The notes under the pieces are model-generated. The model was not told where the DNA came from, ran no database searches, and was given only the letters and a program-made list of their open reading frames with translations. Position numbers and translations under genes: made by a program. A stretch of 64,000 bases of DNA from positions 1,569,024 through 1,633,023 of the forward strand of contig HG738140.1 in assembly GCA_000499405.2 (NCBI GenBank), given 5' to 3'. Source of the stretch: Onchocerca volvulus (taxonomy: Eukaryota > Nematoda > Chromadorea > Rhabditida > Onchocercidae). Below, one piece after another: positions 27,501-39,926 of this stretch (positions are counted from its first letter, which is position 1; every line of letters starts with the position of its first letter).

Positions 27501-29488
27501 ACAATGTGAGTACATATTATTTGACCATTCTTTATTTAATTAATTCTTGACCCTTTCTATAATATTTCTTCAGCACAAGTATCGTATATCGTAATCTTCT
27601 CTTCAATACCGTATATTTCATAATCACAACCGTATAAACTTTTTACACTAAAAAAAAAAAAAAAAAAAAAAGAAGTACACAATGCAGTTAGTTGAAAAAT
27701 ATCAGCTTAATAATATCATTTCATCATTTCTTGATTTATCCGTTAAATAAAATTGGAAAAAATTAATAAGACGAACCCATTTTCATCGATAACTGGAACT
27801 CTTAAGTTATCATTCGATTCTGCATAACAGTTTCTTACCAACATTGCATGAATACCTGAAATTTCTGTTCAGTTAATTCTAAAAAAAAATTAGGTAAACA
27901 GAAATTATAAGTTAATTTTAAAAATTCTACTATAATTAATGAATAAATAAAACACGGGAATGTTGTTGGAAAATATAGAATAAATCAGTGTAACAATTTA
28001 TTAAATAACTTTAAAGGTTGATTATCGTAAGTTTAGAAATAATTATCAATATTATATGAAGCATATAGAGAATTATTTAAAAAACTATCTTTAACAAATT
28101 TAATCTACCAGGTAATCTGGAAAAAAAAGTGATGTCCAAAGGTTTGAATTATCTTAAAATGAACATAATTTAAAAATTTCATTAAACCTTTGAAAGGACT
28201 TTGACAAATCCATTGATGCTCAATAATCTCACCAACTCGAGCATTTGTTATTATTTTCCCAGAAGGACTTTTAACCGTATAGTAACATTTTGGTGAGTCA
28301 ATTTTCGATTCAACTTCTATACTTGGTGGCATACTGGAAAATTTTAAAATGATTTTTTTTTAAGGAGAAAATTAGTTTTAATCGATCAATCTCTGTAGAA
28401 GAAAAAGTAATTAAGGATGATTATCCGTATAGAAGCAAAGATCATTACGGAATAAATACGTGAAACAAAATGATTTGCGCATTAACGTAGCGAATTTTCT
28501 TGATTTATTGTATTATGCTGATAAATTTGATAATTTCGATAACTCCAATGTGAACAAATAGAATATTGATTATTTTTTCGGAATGATTCTTGATGGAAAT
28601 TTAAAAAAAAAAAAAAAAAAAACTAACCTAACATCTAAATTAACATCAATCGCTTTACTACCTTCCATATATGCACATTGGATACGAAATGCTCGATCTA
28701 ATTTGGTAAGCAAATTTTGATGAAAGCTAACAACAATCGTTAAAGATACGACCATCGCTCTAGGTTCTAGCTGAAAAGTAAGTGATAATTGAAGGAACAA
28801 ATCGATTCTGAATATAGTCTTCCAAAAAATTTAGAAGGATTAGATTTTAGGACTTCTAAGAATCACATAAAAATTCCAAGAACACATGAAATTATTGAAT
28901 TAATTAATATTTTTTCTAAGTTCGCTATTAAATTATTGATATTTCTTCTCAGTTTTATATGATATGGTTGCTTCTTTTTTTTTTTTTTTTTTATGTATAA
29001 ACAAATCGTTTAATAAATTACTCAATTAATAAGCAATTGGTTGTTCAAAAATGTTAAATTTTATCTAAAGCATTATTTTGGCGCACAAAATAAGCATATT
29101 TAAGAGAATATCAGAATTATTCATTCAACTAAATGTAAGCAATTTTATTTTGAATTTGATTTAATCCAAATATTCTTGACCTTCTTATGGAAATCATTTA
29201 GTATTGTTTTTTTTCTTTTTTTTTTTCTCTTTTTTTTTTTGCAGAAATTCGTTTGGTTTACTTTTTGACGAATGTCTATTGAAATTATCGACTTTCCAGC
29301 ATTTTAATTCAGGGACATTTTTCATTCAAAAAAAAAAAAAAAAAAATTACCACATTTTTGTAAAACGTGTATTTGATATTTTTTATATTAAACGAACAAA
29401 AAATTTGAATTGAATTAAAAACTAGCTAGAAATTTATAACCTCTTTCATTAAAAAAAAATCTTTTCGGATTCAATCAGGATCATATGG

Positions 29489-29530
<42 letters not shown>

Positions 29531-32500
29531 CAAAAATTAATTAATGCTTATATTTATTTGTAATTTTGTATATTTTACAAAAATTTATGAAATTCTCGTA
29601 GCATTAATACTGTAAAATTAATCATTTCTATAGATGATTTTAATAATGTATAATTTTCAAATTGAAGACTTAAAAAATCATCAAGAAATGAAACAAAAGA
29701 AAAAAAAAATTGTAGATCAGGAGATTATTTATAGCTGAATTTTTTTTTTTAGGTAATTTAGAATCAAATAGTTTGATAATTGAAAAACAAAGAAATGAAA
29801 AATATAAATAAATAAATAGAAATAAAAGCATACCTGTTGCTCAAATTCGATATTACAGGTGCCAAGTTTAATAAGCAAATCAACAATGCTTTCTGTAATT
29901 TCTCGTTGTTTGTCAACTTTAAATTCATCATGACATGTCGGACATGGCGGACAATGTGATGATATTGTTGAAGTTGTACCAAATATTGAATTGCCATATT
30001 CATGATTAGCATTGAAATCAGCATGTTTTGATGAAAGCGGCTTTGTCGTAATGAAACTTGATTGATAATCTACAAAGATAGGCAGCATATTTGATTTATC
30101 AAATTGCTAACTTTCGAATTAATACTCAACTTTAAAAGCATCGAAGACATGAAATTTCATAATAAGTAAATTATTTTCAACAATAATTGTGCTGTTTTCG
30201 ATCTAACAAGTGAATTTTTATGTAAAAAATAGTGTAAGAAATTAAAAAAAAATAAGAATGAAATAAAATTTAAATTTTGGCGTAAATTAGTTTCGAAGTC
30301 AATTTTGCTCATCTTTAAGTCTATATTTTCAATGAAAAATCTAACAGCAATGCCAAATATTTCATTAGTTTTACGATCTTCTACTAATATAGTTAAAGTT
30401 AAAAAATTCCTGCTTAATTCAATAGTTTCAGGATATTAAGGCAGCTGAAGATCCCCTATGACCTTAAGATTTTTTGACCTTTTTGACCCTAAGACTTATA
30501 TGGCCATAATTTATCTGTCATTTATCTCTCATTATTTGATACAGATTGTCGAAATTTCTGCACTTTTTCCTCTTTCCAATATAATTTCTGTATTTAATTT
30601 CAATCAAATTATTCATTTTTTGCTATAATTTTGGATAACTTATTAAAAAAAAAAATTCTTGATCTTTCGGCTTTCTTACCATGCATTGTTGCATCTGAAT
30701 TCCTCCTTCTCGATTCATCTTTAAAACTTTCTGCTGTATCGATTGTTGAACTTGTTTTCCGTGAACTTTCATTCATTGATTGAGAAGATGGCGTAAATGA
30801 CGTAGTTTTATTTGCTTCTTCTAACGAATCAATTTCATTTTGGGCAGAATTGATCATAATCTCTGAAAATTGATTATAATATCAAAATTACTCATATTAA
30901 TTTTAAATTCAAGGTTGAGTTTATCGCTTCTAAATGAATAAGGATTAAACAAGATAAGCATTTCTCAGTGGATTAGATTTTATGTAGATTACGAAATTGC
31001 AATTTTAAATAAAGAATTTGAAATTGTAATCTGTAATTTTCGTAATATCTAATCGATTTAGAATGCTTATCTTTGTCATTTTTATTTTATTGGCAGAAGA
31101 AGTAGAAAAGATGAAGTTAAAAGGTCGAGACTAATTTCATAATCAGTCGAAATTAAATTTTTCTGAAGATTTGACGAGTATTGAATTTTGTTGAGTATTT
31201 ATTGAGTATTAAATTTTACTGAGTTTTTTTTTTTTTTTTTTAACATTTAAATGACAAGTTCAACAATTGTGAAATTAAAATGCATATTAAAAAGCCTTCT
31301 GAATTTTACCTTCTGAATTAGTAGTATGAATGGAATCAATTGCATTATAATTTCGGCTACAATCGCTATTTTCATATTGACCTTTGACGAATATTTTACC
31401 TTGAAATGGCTTCACGGTTTTAATCGAAAATCGAATAAATTCATTTCCACATTCTATCAGCGGTTGACCTGATATATGATAACTGGATTGTGATAATTGT
31501 AGCTAGTAACTTAATTGTAATTAATATGGTAATTTTAGTTAATTATGTTGATAATTATAATTAATCATTTAGCTGATAATTTTAGGTCAGGTGGAAATTT
31601 CTTTAAATGTAATTTAAAAAAATATTGCGCTTTACTTAAATATAATGTTCGAATTTTTTTTTTGAATGAAGGAGGTTGTAGTTTTCAGATATCAAACTTT
31701 CAAATTATAAGTATCAAAAAGTCATTTTCATCATTAATTGTAACAATTAACATTCAGCAAAATAATTAAACTGTCAAAAATGCTAATTAAGTTTATTAAA
31801 AAGAATTTTTAATTCTTATATAGAAATTATCGAATGAACGAATACCTTTGCAGAATATAAATGCTCTTAAATATTCTTAAATACATGCTTATGTCATCTC
31901 AAAATGCCGTATATTTAAAAAAGTTTTAAAAATAGGCAAATAAATTAAAAAATAGAGAAAAATTAGAAAAACGAAACTAAAGAATAAGATGAACTTTCAA
32001 TACTCACCGATAATCGCATTTTGAACAATGTTAAGTGATGATAATGATAACTAAAAATAAATAATTTGTACAAAAGATTTTTCAAATGTATTTTATTTTC
32101 CATCAATTTTCTTTTCAAAAACTACATTAAGATGAATTATTATTAATTAAAATATCAATTTTTTTTTCTTTCCCTATAATTAATTTCCATTTTTTTTCGC
32201 AATTTATGTTAATTTTGCGATTTTTTGAAAATTTCGCATTCTAAATATTTCATACATCATAACATTCGATTTTTTTTTTTTTGCGAGAAGATGAAATCCT
32301 TGTAACTAATAAGGTTAATAAATTTGAAAGTTTTAAAAAGCTTGAAATCATTCTTTTTGCCCTAAAAAAAAATTCCAATAACAAATTGAACAAGACGGAT
32401 TTTCTTTCGGAAGATCAAATGAGCCTTATTTTGAAAGATTTCAATGATTAAATGAGCATTTCAAAACCTTGATATGTGACACGTCAACGATAAGAAACTT

Positions 32501-32556
32501 ACTTCGATAAGTGAGAATAGCAGTAATAGTAAATCCATTGTTGTAAATGATGGCAT
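24516..32556 (-). CDS. Cuticlin-like zona pellucida (ZP) domain transmembrane protein
   Basis: Eleven exons join in frame to about 495 residues: 32556-32503, 32050-32008, 31468-31310, 30862-30680, 30069-29834, 28770-28628, 28333-28188, 27855-27777, 26977-26812, 25458-25341 and 24676-24516. The start has a signal peptide (LLLLLFSLIE). The ZP-N part follows with ECGNEFIRF and GKIFVKGQYENSDC, then MVVSLTIVVSFHQNLLTKLD, AFRIQCAYME, VPVIDENGCTLD, IGFRCDVLICL and PPKC. A basic KRKRR at about residue 411 fits the furin-type site that releases ZP proteins. A membrane segment (about 470-490) ends the protein. Such proteins polymerise in the nematode cuticle or apical matrix. An odd feature is a Ser/Thr/Asn-rich insertion (exon 4 and most of exon 5, about 130 residues) inside the ZP-N half. 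Exact cutl orthologue not assigned. Confidence 0.9.
27049..27083. repeat. Perfect 35-bp palindrome in a ZP-gene intron
   Basis: Arms CTACTGTATCTTGCTAC and GTAGCAAGATACAGTAG are exact reverse complements of 17 bases with one central T. A further degenerate CTGTATCTTACTACTGTATG lies just to the left. It sits in the intron between the exons at 27777-27855 and 26812-26977. Confidence 0.85.
27353..27642. repeat. Inverted repeat with arms of about 65 bp, fold-back (MITE-like) structure
   Basis: The left arm (about 27353-27422) contains GATTATGAAACATACGGTAT and ends in CGATATACGATAC. The reverse complement of about 27577-27642 contains GATTATGAAATATACGGTAT and also ends in CGATATACGATAC. A further direct copy of the outer part lies at about 27163-27232. 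The central spacer is about 150 bases. No coding sequence and no clear target duplication was found, so the transposon reading is tentative. Confidence 0.65.
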
Positions 32557-32716
32557 TTTTTTTTCTTTTTTTTTTTTAAATTAGCAATTCTAAAATATTT
32601 TACCAATCTTCTTTTAGAAATACCTAAATGGATGGCTCTTTTAACGTGAAAATATGGCGTAAAATTTGAGCGATTCTGAAAATAAATAATAATTGAATAC
32701 TTGCGTAAGAATAACT

Positions 32717-33040
32717 CATAATGGATATCGAATAGATAAAAATTGACTCATTTAATGGATATCTAACAGGTGAAATAACTCACTTAATGAATTATCTAAA
32801 AGGTAAAATAACTTACCTAATGAATTATCTAACAGGTAAACTAACTTACCTAATGAATTATCTAACAGGTAAAACAACTTACCTAATGAATTATCTAAAA
32901 GGTAAAATAACTTACCTAATGCATTTTCTAACAGGTAAAATAACGTATCCAGCGAATAATTGATAGGTAAAATAATTTTTGATGGATATCTAGCAGATGA
33001 AATAACTCCCTGATGGGTAGGTTTAACAGGTGCTACAAGA
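32717..33040. repeat. 33-bp minisatellite in the 5' flank of the ZP gene
   Basis: Units begin at 32785, 32818, 32851, 32884 and 32917, exactly 33 bases apart, with diverged units on both sides (about ten in all). The consensus contains AATGAATTATCTAACAGG followed by TAAAATAACTTACC. Each unit holds AGGTAA and its reverse complement TTACCT separated by about six bases. The array starts about 160 bases upstream of the ZP gene's ATG, on the promoter side. Confidence 0.9.
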
Positions 33041-33479
33041 GAGTCATTATAAGGTCAAGAGACAGGTGATCTCTTCATATTTCACTATTCATTGATGGAA
33101 ATGAATGAGAAAAGAGTAATTTTTCCTTTCATTTTCAACTGATAGTTCAATTACCTATTCAAAGAAGAGGGAGAGAACAAAGAACGATTGGAAAGGTATT
33201 TGCATAGAATAACGATTGGGAATTCTTGAGAAACGATAATCGACAATAAATTCCATTTTTAAATCCAAAAATTTAAGAAAGAAAATGATAGTTTGTGAGA
33301 TAGATAGCTTATCATAGTTTATCTGAAAACTTATCATTTAGCTTTGATAGCTTATCCAGTAGATGCATTTTGTAAAAATTATTCGCAACTAGATCGATGA
33401 AATTCTGAAATCAAAGCTACTTGAAAATAAAACAAACATATTGAAAAAATTGTTAATTAGAAAAAAATTAATTAAATTA

Positions 33480-34895
33480 TCTATATAAATAAAAATGTAA
33501 ATGCTACCTGTTACTAATCACGGATCTACGGGAAGTTCTCAACCGATTTTTTTCAAATTTTGACACAGCCTTGAACTCCAATCGACTTTCTTTATGAGTA
33601 AATATGGTTACTTTTTTTCACGTTTCACGTCCATGACAACTGAAAATAAGCGAAGAGGTGGAGTTTATTGGATCCGCCTACCTTTTTTTCTGTTATTCTC
33701 TTTTTTTCTCCCATCTTTCTCTCTCTCAAAAATGTCAACGGGAGCAGTTTAATGCTCCGATTTTCTTCTTTTTTATTTTATAAATTTTTCATTTTATAGT
33801 TCTCTCCTTTAGTCATTGCGCATCATCATCACGCGCTAACAAAGGCGCTCTTTCTATCATTTTGTATTCATTTTATATAGAAATGTCAACGGGAGCGGTN
33901 NNNNNNNNNNNNNNNNNNNNNNNNNNNNNNNNNNNNNNNNNNNNNNNNNNNNNNNNNNNNNNNNNNNNNNNNNNNNNNNNNNNNNNNNNNNNNNNNNNNN
34001 NNNNNNNNNNNNNNNNNNNNNNNNNNNNNNNNNNNNNNNNNNNNNNNNNNNNNNNNNNNNNNNNNNNNNNNNNNNNNNNNNNNNNNNNNNNNNNNNNNNN
34101 NNNNNNNNNNNNNNNNNNNNNNNNNNNNNNNNNNNNNNNNNNNNNNNNNNNNNNNNNNNNNNNNNNNNNNNNNNNNNNNNNNNNNNNNNNNNNNNNNNNN
34201 NNNNNNNNNNNNNNNNNNNNNNNNNNNNNNNNNNNNNNNNNNNNNNNNNNNNNNNNNNNNNNNNNNNNNNNNNNNNNNNNNNNNNNNNNNNNNNNNNNNN
34301 NNNNNNNNNNNNNNNNNNNNNNNNNNNNNNNNNNNNNNNNNNNNNNNNNNNNNNNNNNNNNNNNNNNNNNNNNNNNNNNNNNNNNNNNNNNNNNNNNNNN
34401 NNNNNNNNNNNNNNNNNNNNNNNNNNNNNNNNNNNNNNNNNNNNNNNNNNNNNNNNNNNNNNNNNNNNNNNNNNNNNNNNNNNNNNNNNNNNNNNNNNNN
34501 NNNNNNNNNNNNNNNNNNNNNNNNNNNNNNNNNNNNNNNNNTTGAAATTTTCATGCCTCGTTGCATTCAAATGAGCGCGTGTTTTTAAATAAAGAAGGCC
34601 ATGCGTAAAATTTACTAAAAGAGGCAATTCACCGTTTGTTTTTTGCTTTATGGGAAGTTTGGTTGCGTCAAACAAATGTAGGGATCATGATAGTGTATAA
34701 TGAAATGTTTCCTTCAAGCGATTTGTGAATTATCTCTTTTCATATTAGGCTGGTATCACTTCTAATATTAGATTGTGTCTTGGATTGTCTGTTTGTTTTA
34801 GATGTTCAATGTTCATTTTAACACAACGTTTCAAGTTTTAACTCATTGCTTTGAAATTTTGACACAACGACGCTTCGCATGGCCGATCCAGCTAG
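33480..34895 (+). mobile_element. Helitron-family element containing an assembly gap
   Basis: The element begins A|TCTATATAAATAAAAATG at 33480 and ends GGCCGATCCAGCTAG|T at 34895, matching Helitron rules for the 5' TC, 3' CTAG and insertion between A and T. Only the right half of the 3' hairpin is intact. The interior shares an ACACAACG-type block near 34830 with the other copies. Between 33900 and 34541 the sequence is unknown. The phrase AATGTCAACGGGAGC occurs at about 33731 and again at 33881, immediately before the gap, suggesting an internal tandem repeat that the assembler could not resolve. Confidence 0.75.
33900..34541. other. Assembly gap (642 N)
   Basis: Unresolved bases lie entirely inside the Helitron-family element. 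Apparent long open frames across the Ns are meaningless. Confidence 0.99.
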
Positions 34896-35283
34896 TTTAA
34901 AATAAAACAAATACATCGATATAGTCGGTATGAGATGAATCATACACCAGGAGACTTTATTGATTACTTTTTATTAAATTTCTTAATTAGATCGAAATAT
35001 TAAAATGAAGCTTTATTATCAATTTGAAATTTTTAAAAATTTAAAAATATTTCAAAATTAAATTGATAATTATTATAATTGCAAAAGTAGTGACTTTCTA
35101 GTGAACTTTTGACGCACTAATGACTTTTTCTTTTTAAAATAGAATTCAGGTGTGAAAATAAATATTGGTATTCAGATACAAGTAATTAAATTTGAATATT
35201 CAAATGCATATAATTAAATCCAAATTATCTTTATATTTAGCAATAATTTATAACCGGTCATTTTTGTTTCTCGTTTTTTCCTT

Positions 35284-35369
<86 letters not shown>

Positions 35370-38185
35370 TTTTGTAATGAAACAATGTATAATTTAATAA
35401 CTTGGATACATGCATTCGTGCTATCAAATAGAAAATCTTTTTATTAAATATTAATTAATAAAAACTTTTGCAATATTTACTACTTCGCCAATTATTTCAA
35501 AATCTGCTTCTCTTTTCAACTTAATGAAAGTAATTATCACAATTGAATAAGTAGAAAGACTAAAAAAACAATTTATTCTCCATTTTTTTTAGTGATAAAT
35601 TGGCAAAAATACAAAGTGTCTATTATGTTATTTCAATCTTTTCGGAAGATTTGAAAATTGACATTTGAAAGAAAAGAAAAAAAAAATGTATTTTGCATTG
35701 AATTTCAAGCAATGACTGAAGCTTTTCCCAGATTTTTTCAGATTTAAATCTTTTCTCAGATTTCTCAATCTTTGCATTTGCAGTTTTTCAAACTTATTTT
35801 CCATTGGAGCTCACTTTTCTCCGACATATTTGTTAATAAATTAGCACTTGAATATATCAACAATTATTTCAAAAGATAATTTAAATTGCTTTAATAATTC
35901 TCTCTGATTAAATGCTATCGTTAAATTTGATTTCCTTCAAATTGATTATTTTTCATTTGCAAATAGCGGATGTTTCATATAAATAGCTTCTCATTACAAA
36001 TGAACATTTTTTATGGTAAATAAAACAAACTTAATTAATCATAAACAGTAATTAATAGTAATTAGATCTACCATACAATATTTACCTGGAACAATTATAT
36101 TAGCAAATCTTGAAAAATTTTTAAATTTGAAATGAACTTGAAATAATTATATTTCTTTGTTCTTTTTTTCTTAAAGAAATTTTCGTAAAATTCGAAAAAA
36201 AAAAGGAAATTTTTCTTCTTTTACAACTATATTTCAATTATGTAAAATCGTACACTCTTGCATTTTTCTATGGGCATTTAGATTTTCTTCTTAAAAGTTT
36301 TTTTGTATTCAAAGTTTCAAATTTGCATTCAAAAGTCTTACATTTCAAGTGTACGCATGACAGTTTGCGTCAAACAATACCACTTTAGAAATTCGTTGAT
36401 GAAAAAAATTCTTTTTATTTGATAATTTTGGAAAAAAATTTATACAACTGATGAAGAAATGAGTAACCGAAAAAAAAAGGATTCCAAAAAACAATTGGAT
36501 TTTGAAGTCCAACATTTTCTCCATTTTCTTGCTCTTTTTTATACTAAGCATTATTTTTTTGATCAATTGTAATCAATATTTATATGAATACTATATAATC
36601 TCGGAAGTTACCCGATAATATTATTTTGCATTTGAAAAAAATCACAAAAATTCGAATCAAATATTTGGAAATTTTTGTTATTTGTTTGGTTACTTTACTA
36701 TTTCATCAAAAATACGCTAATTAAAGCATTAAAAATCTTAATAATCCTAATATTTTATTCTTATAAGAACTTCCAGGTTAATCGATGAATGTAATTTATA
36801 AATTTTATAAAAATTGCCTGTACTAGTTACTGATTTAGGGAAATTTTTATTATAAATAAATCTATGTTGATGAATACTTCCGAAATATTAACGAAAATAT
36901 TTGTCGCGAAATATTTGTCGCATAATAATATCATTCGAAAAAAAAACAATAGGTGTAACTGGTGTTCTGATGTCCCTAGAGTCATTTCTTTTCGAAACTA
37001 TTAAAAAAGCATAAAAAATTTGATTTTTTGTGCACTTTTCGAAAATATAACAATGACTATAAATTTTGTATCATTTCTTTTTTAAATTCCATAATTCACA
37101 TAAATACTATTTTTAAAAAGAGCAGATGGATAAGAAGCGAAGAATACAGAATCAATAGTTTATTATCTGATTTCGATCAGAATCTTTAATCATATTCTGA
37201 AAATATTCTTCAGAACGAATTCTTTTTCACAGCTCTCTTTAATACTGATGTAAAAAAAAATGCAGAAAATCTTCCCCAAAAATTTTTTTTTGCTAAATTT
37301 TCACAGATCATACAACAATATTTTATGTCATGAATGGAAGTGATCATAAATCTTCAATTCATTAAGAAATATAAGTAAAAAATTGTTTATACTTTTTAAA
37401 TTTATTTTTCTTGAATGAAATCCTTCATTTCTCTATTTCAAGAATACTTCAAAATTAACAATGATCGTTGAATTAAATAAGGAATTCATCATAATGAAAG
37501 GAAATAAACAGCTTACACTTCACGATCGATATTGAATAAGTTCTCAGTTTATTTATAGAATTAGAATTCTTTTTTTTTTTTTTTTTATATGATAATTTGA
37601 ATTTCATTTATGCGAAATCAGTATAGTGCAAAAAAAGATTGTAATTGTAAAGTTGTAATCATAAATTATATAATTATGAAGATTTTTTAAAAGAAACTAT
37701 TGTTACCATTTGCAAATAATTTTAAAAATCATTTAACAATCAATTTGAATGTTGTCGTACTGTATAATGCATTAAATTCGCATAATCTGACATAAAATGA
37801 AATTGACAATCGTAGAAAATGCTTTTTTTTTGCGCTAATCTAAATGCATATTGATGTATGTAATAAAAATAAAAAACGAAAATGAACAATCAGATAATTC
37901 AATATAACTTAAAAGGAAGATTTTCGTAAAAGTTCATTAATTAATTATGCAAGAAAGAAATTCTCCATATAGAGTAATCATAAAATTAGTATACAAGGGC
38001 GAAACTGTGCATATACAGTAGGATGCAGGAAGTTATTATATAAGAGAGAAATACAGTAACTCATTGTTGCTCTTTGGTGACTTCATTGTTTACGTTACTT
38101 TTTTTTAACCAAATTTAAATTAAATATTAAATATACGAATTGATTAAATGCCAAATTAAAGTTGTATCAATATTTTACATAACTG

Positions 38186-38240
<55 letters not shown>

Positions 38241-39038
38241 TAGTATATATATATATATATATATATACTTATTTATACATATATATATTACTATTTAAAA
38301 ACTAGAAATAATTGTAGAAATTTACGTCATCAAAATTAAGTATTGATTTTTAATTTTCCTTATGTCATTTCCTATTTCTATTTGCCTAATTCTTATAAAT
38401 TTGTTTTATGGTTTGAAATATTGATTGCATATAATGATGTGTTCTGCATCATGCATTAACATTCACCAATAAATGCAATTCTCGATTAGTATTTCTTATG
38501 ATGTTCCATTCGGGGCAACTTTCACATCCAATTTTCGTCATTGTTTAAAAAAAAAAACAAATTTCATGCTTCAAGAATTCCTTTTATGCTTCATTTTCAT
38601 TCTGATGATTAATACAAAGGCGTTCATTAAATAATTCCTTGTTCCATTAAATTGGAAAGTGAAAATTTGAATTCTTATTGCATTATGCCATCAAGTAATA
38701 GTTGGTTTTTTTTTTCACATTTAGAAATTATCTGAGAAAAAGCTGCTTCTTTCGCATTATTTTACTCATTTTTTTTATTCATTTTTTCTTTTTTTTTTTT
38801 TTTTAAATTTTTATGATAAATTATTCAAGTCTTTTCTTAATTTAATCACAAAATCAATCTGTTGACATTTCAAAATAATTTTTTGGAAATTGAAGAAAGA
38901 CTTTTAGGGAAGAGAATGTAAGAGTTGGAGAAATGAAAGAGAATGAAGAATAAAATATTGTTGAAATATTGAAATTTATTTCAAAATTTAAAAATAAACT
39001 TTGAGTTTTCAAGTAACATCGTATACACAACCAATCAA
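34896..39038. other. Gene-poor AT-rich region
   Basis: I find no supportable exon. It holds a T-run with an internal A-run (about 35286-35367), several shorter homopolymers and an AT dinucleotide microsatellite (38186-38290). Enhancers or 5' exons of the downstream peptide gene could be present but nothing visible proves it. Confidence 0.5.
38186..38290. repeat. AT dinucleotide microsatellite
   Basis: Nearly uninterrupted TA repeats run for about 100 bases with small breaks (ACATAT, AGTATAGTAT). This is a likely slippage-prone and cruciform-forming tract. Confidence 0.9.
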
Positions 39039-39874
39039 ATGTTAACTGAATTTTCAATACTACTATTATTGCTGGTCAGCTGCGATGCTATTTCGAATTC
39101 AAATAATCAGGTAAATCATGGCGTGTAAATATTTCAATTTTATTGTTATCTTTAAATTCTATTTTTCTCTCGATATGATTGTATTTAACTGTATAAATGA
39201 AAATTAATTTAAGAATCCAAGTACGCAAATCATTTTTCAGTTTAATTGTGCTTTTATTATTCGAATATCTGATAAAATATCCAATCCCAGTGACGTGATA
39301 CTTATCAGCATAGATGTCAACATAAAATTTCATTCTTGAATTCTTCCTTTTATTCTTCCATTTAGTCATCTTAACAAAATCAATTCTGAAATCTCAAAGT
39401 CCTGCCAAAATGATAACAATTGCATAGAATTAAAAGATGATAAGAGAATCCAAAAGACGTAATCATATATCAACTGATTAAAGTCAGATCGCCTGAAGTA
39501 TTAATAGTCTGGTCAGCATTTTGATTAAGCCTAATGATGGATAGCCTTTTCCAAAAGATTTTATAATTAATGATATCATCTGTAGATAACCTGGCTTAGT
39601 TACCTCGATTGATTGAAAATTTCGACAATCCTAATTAATAGAATTACAGTAATCATATGCTACTCTTTTTATTAGAATTTTTTGAATTTTTCTTTGTCCA
39701 ATTTAGGATCGAAACAAACGTTCGTTAGATCAACTTGTGCAACCATCTTGGCGAGCACTACAACGTAACCGACAAGTGATCCATCAACCGTATGCAAGAT
39801 CACGAATATTTCTGGACTCGAATCCAACTCGACCGTTATTTCTGCAATCAAAATATCCTTACCATTATGATTGA
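39039..39874 (+). CDS. Small secreted peptide, unrecognised (79 residues)
   Basis: Two exons, 39039-39110 and 39707-39874, join in phase 0 with a GTAAAT donor and an ATTTAG acceptor. Exon 1 encodes a signal peptide (MLTEFSILLLLLVSCDAIS). Exon 2 continues with a dibasic KR at about residue 28-29 (RNKRSLDQLVQ), then QPSWRALQRNRQ, a FLDSNPTRPLFL segment and a C-terminal YPYHYD before TGA. The length, leader and KR site suggest a prepropeptide such as a neuropeptide-like precursor, but I do not recognise the mature sequence and there are no cysteines. AATAAA lies 47 bases past the stop. Codons look normal for the region. It could also be a fast-evolving secreted effector, or a chance pair of open frames; a frame on the other strand overlaps the first exon and intron. 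Confidence 0.6.
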
Positions 39875-39920
39875 TTTTTTGTATGAATATTTTTTCCATA
39901 ATTTTTTCAAAAGAAACATT

Positions 39921-39926
39921 AATAAA
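39921..39926 (+). terminator. Candidate poly(A) signal AATAAA
   Basis: A canonical hexamer sits 47 bases downstream of the peptide gene stop codon, a normal distance in nematodes. In such AT-rich DNA a chance match is possible. Confidence 0.4.

Noticed and set aside
32717..33040. Regular 33-bp repeats as a CRISPR array
   Set aside because: The units are contiguous with no unique spacers and the genome is eukaryotic; it is a minisatellite.
33857..34675. Long open frames across 33900-34541
   Set aside because: They consist almost entirely of unknown bases.
39088..39369. 93-codon minus-strand open frame over the peptide gene intron
   Set aside because: It has no motif, no splice partners and no signal peptide; the plus-strand two-exon model explains the locus better.
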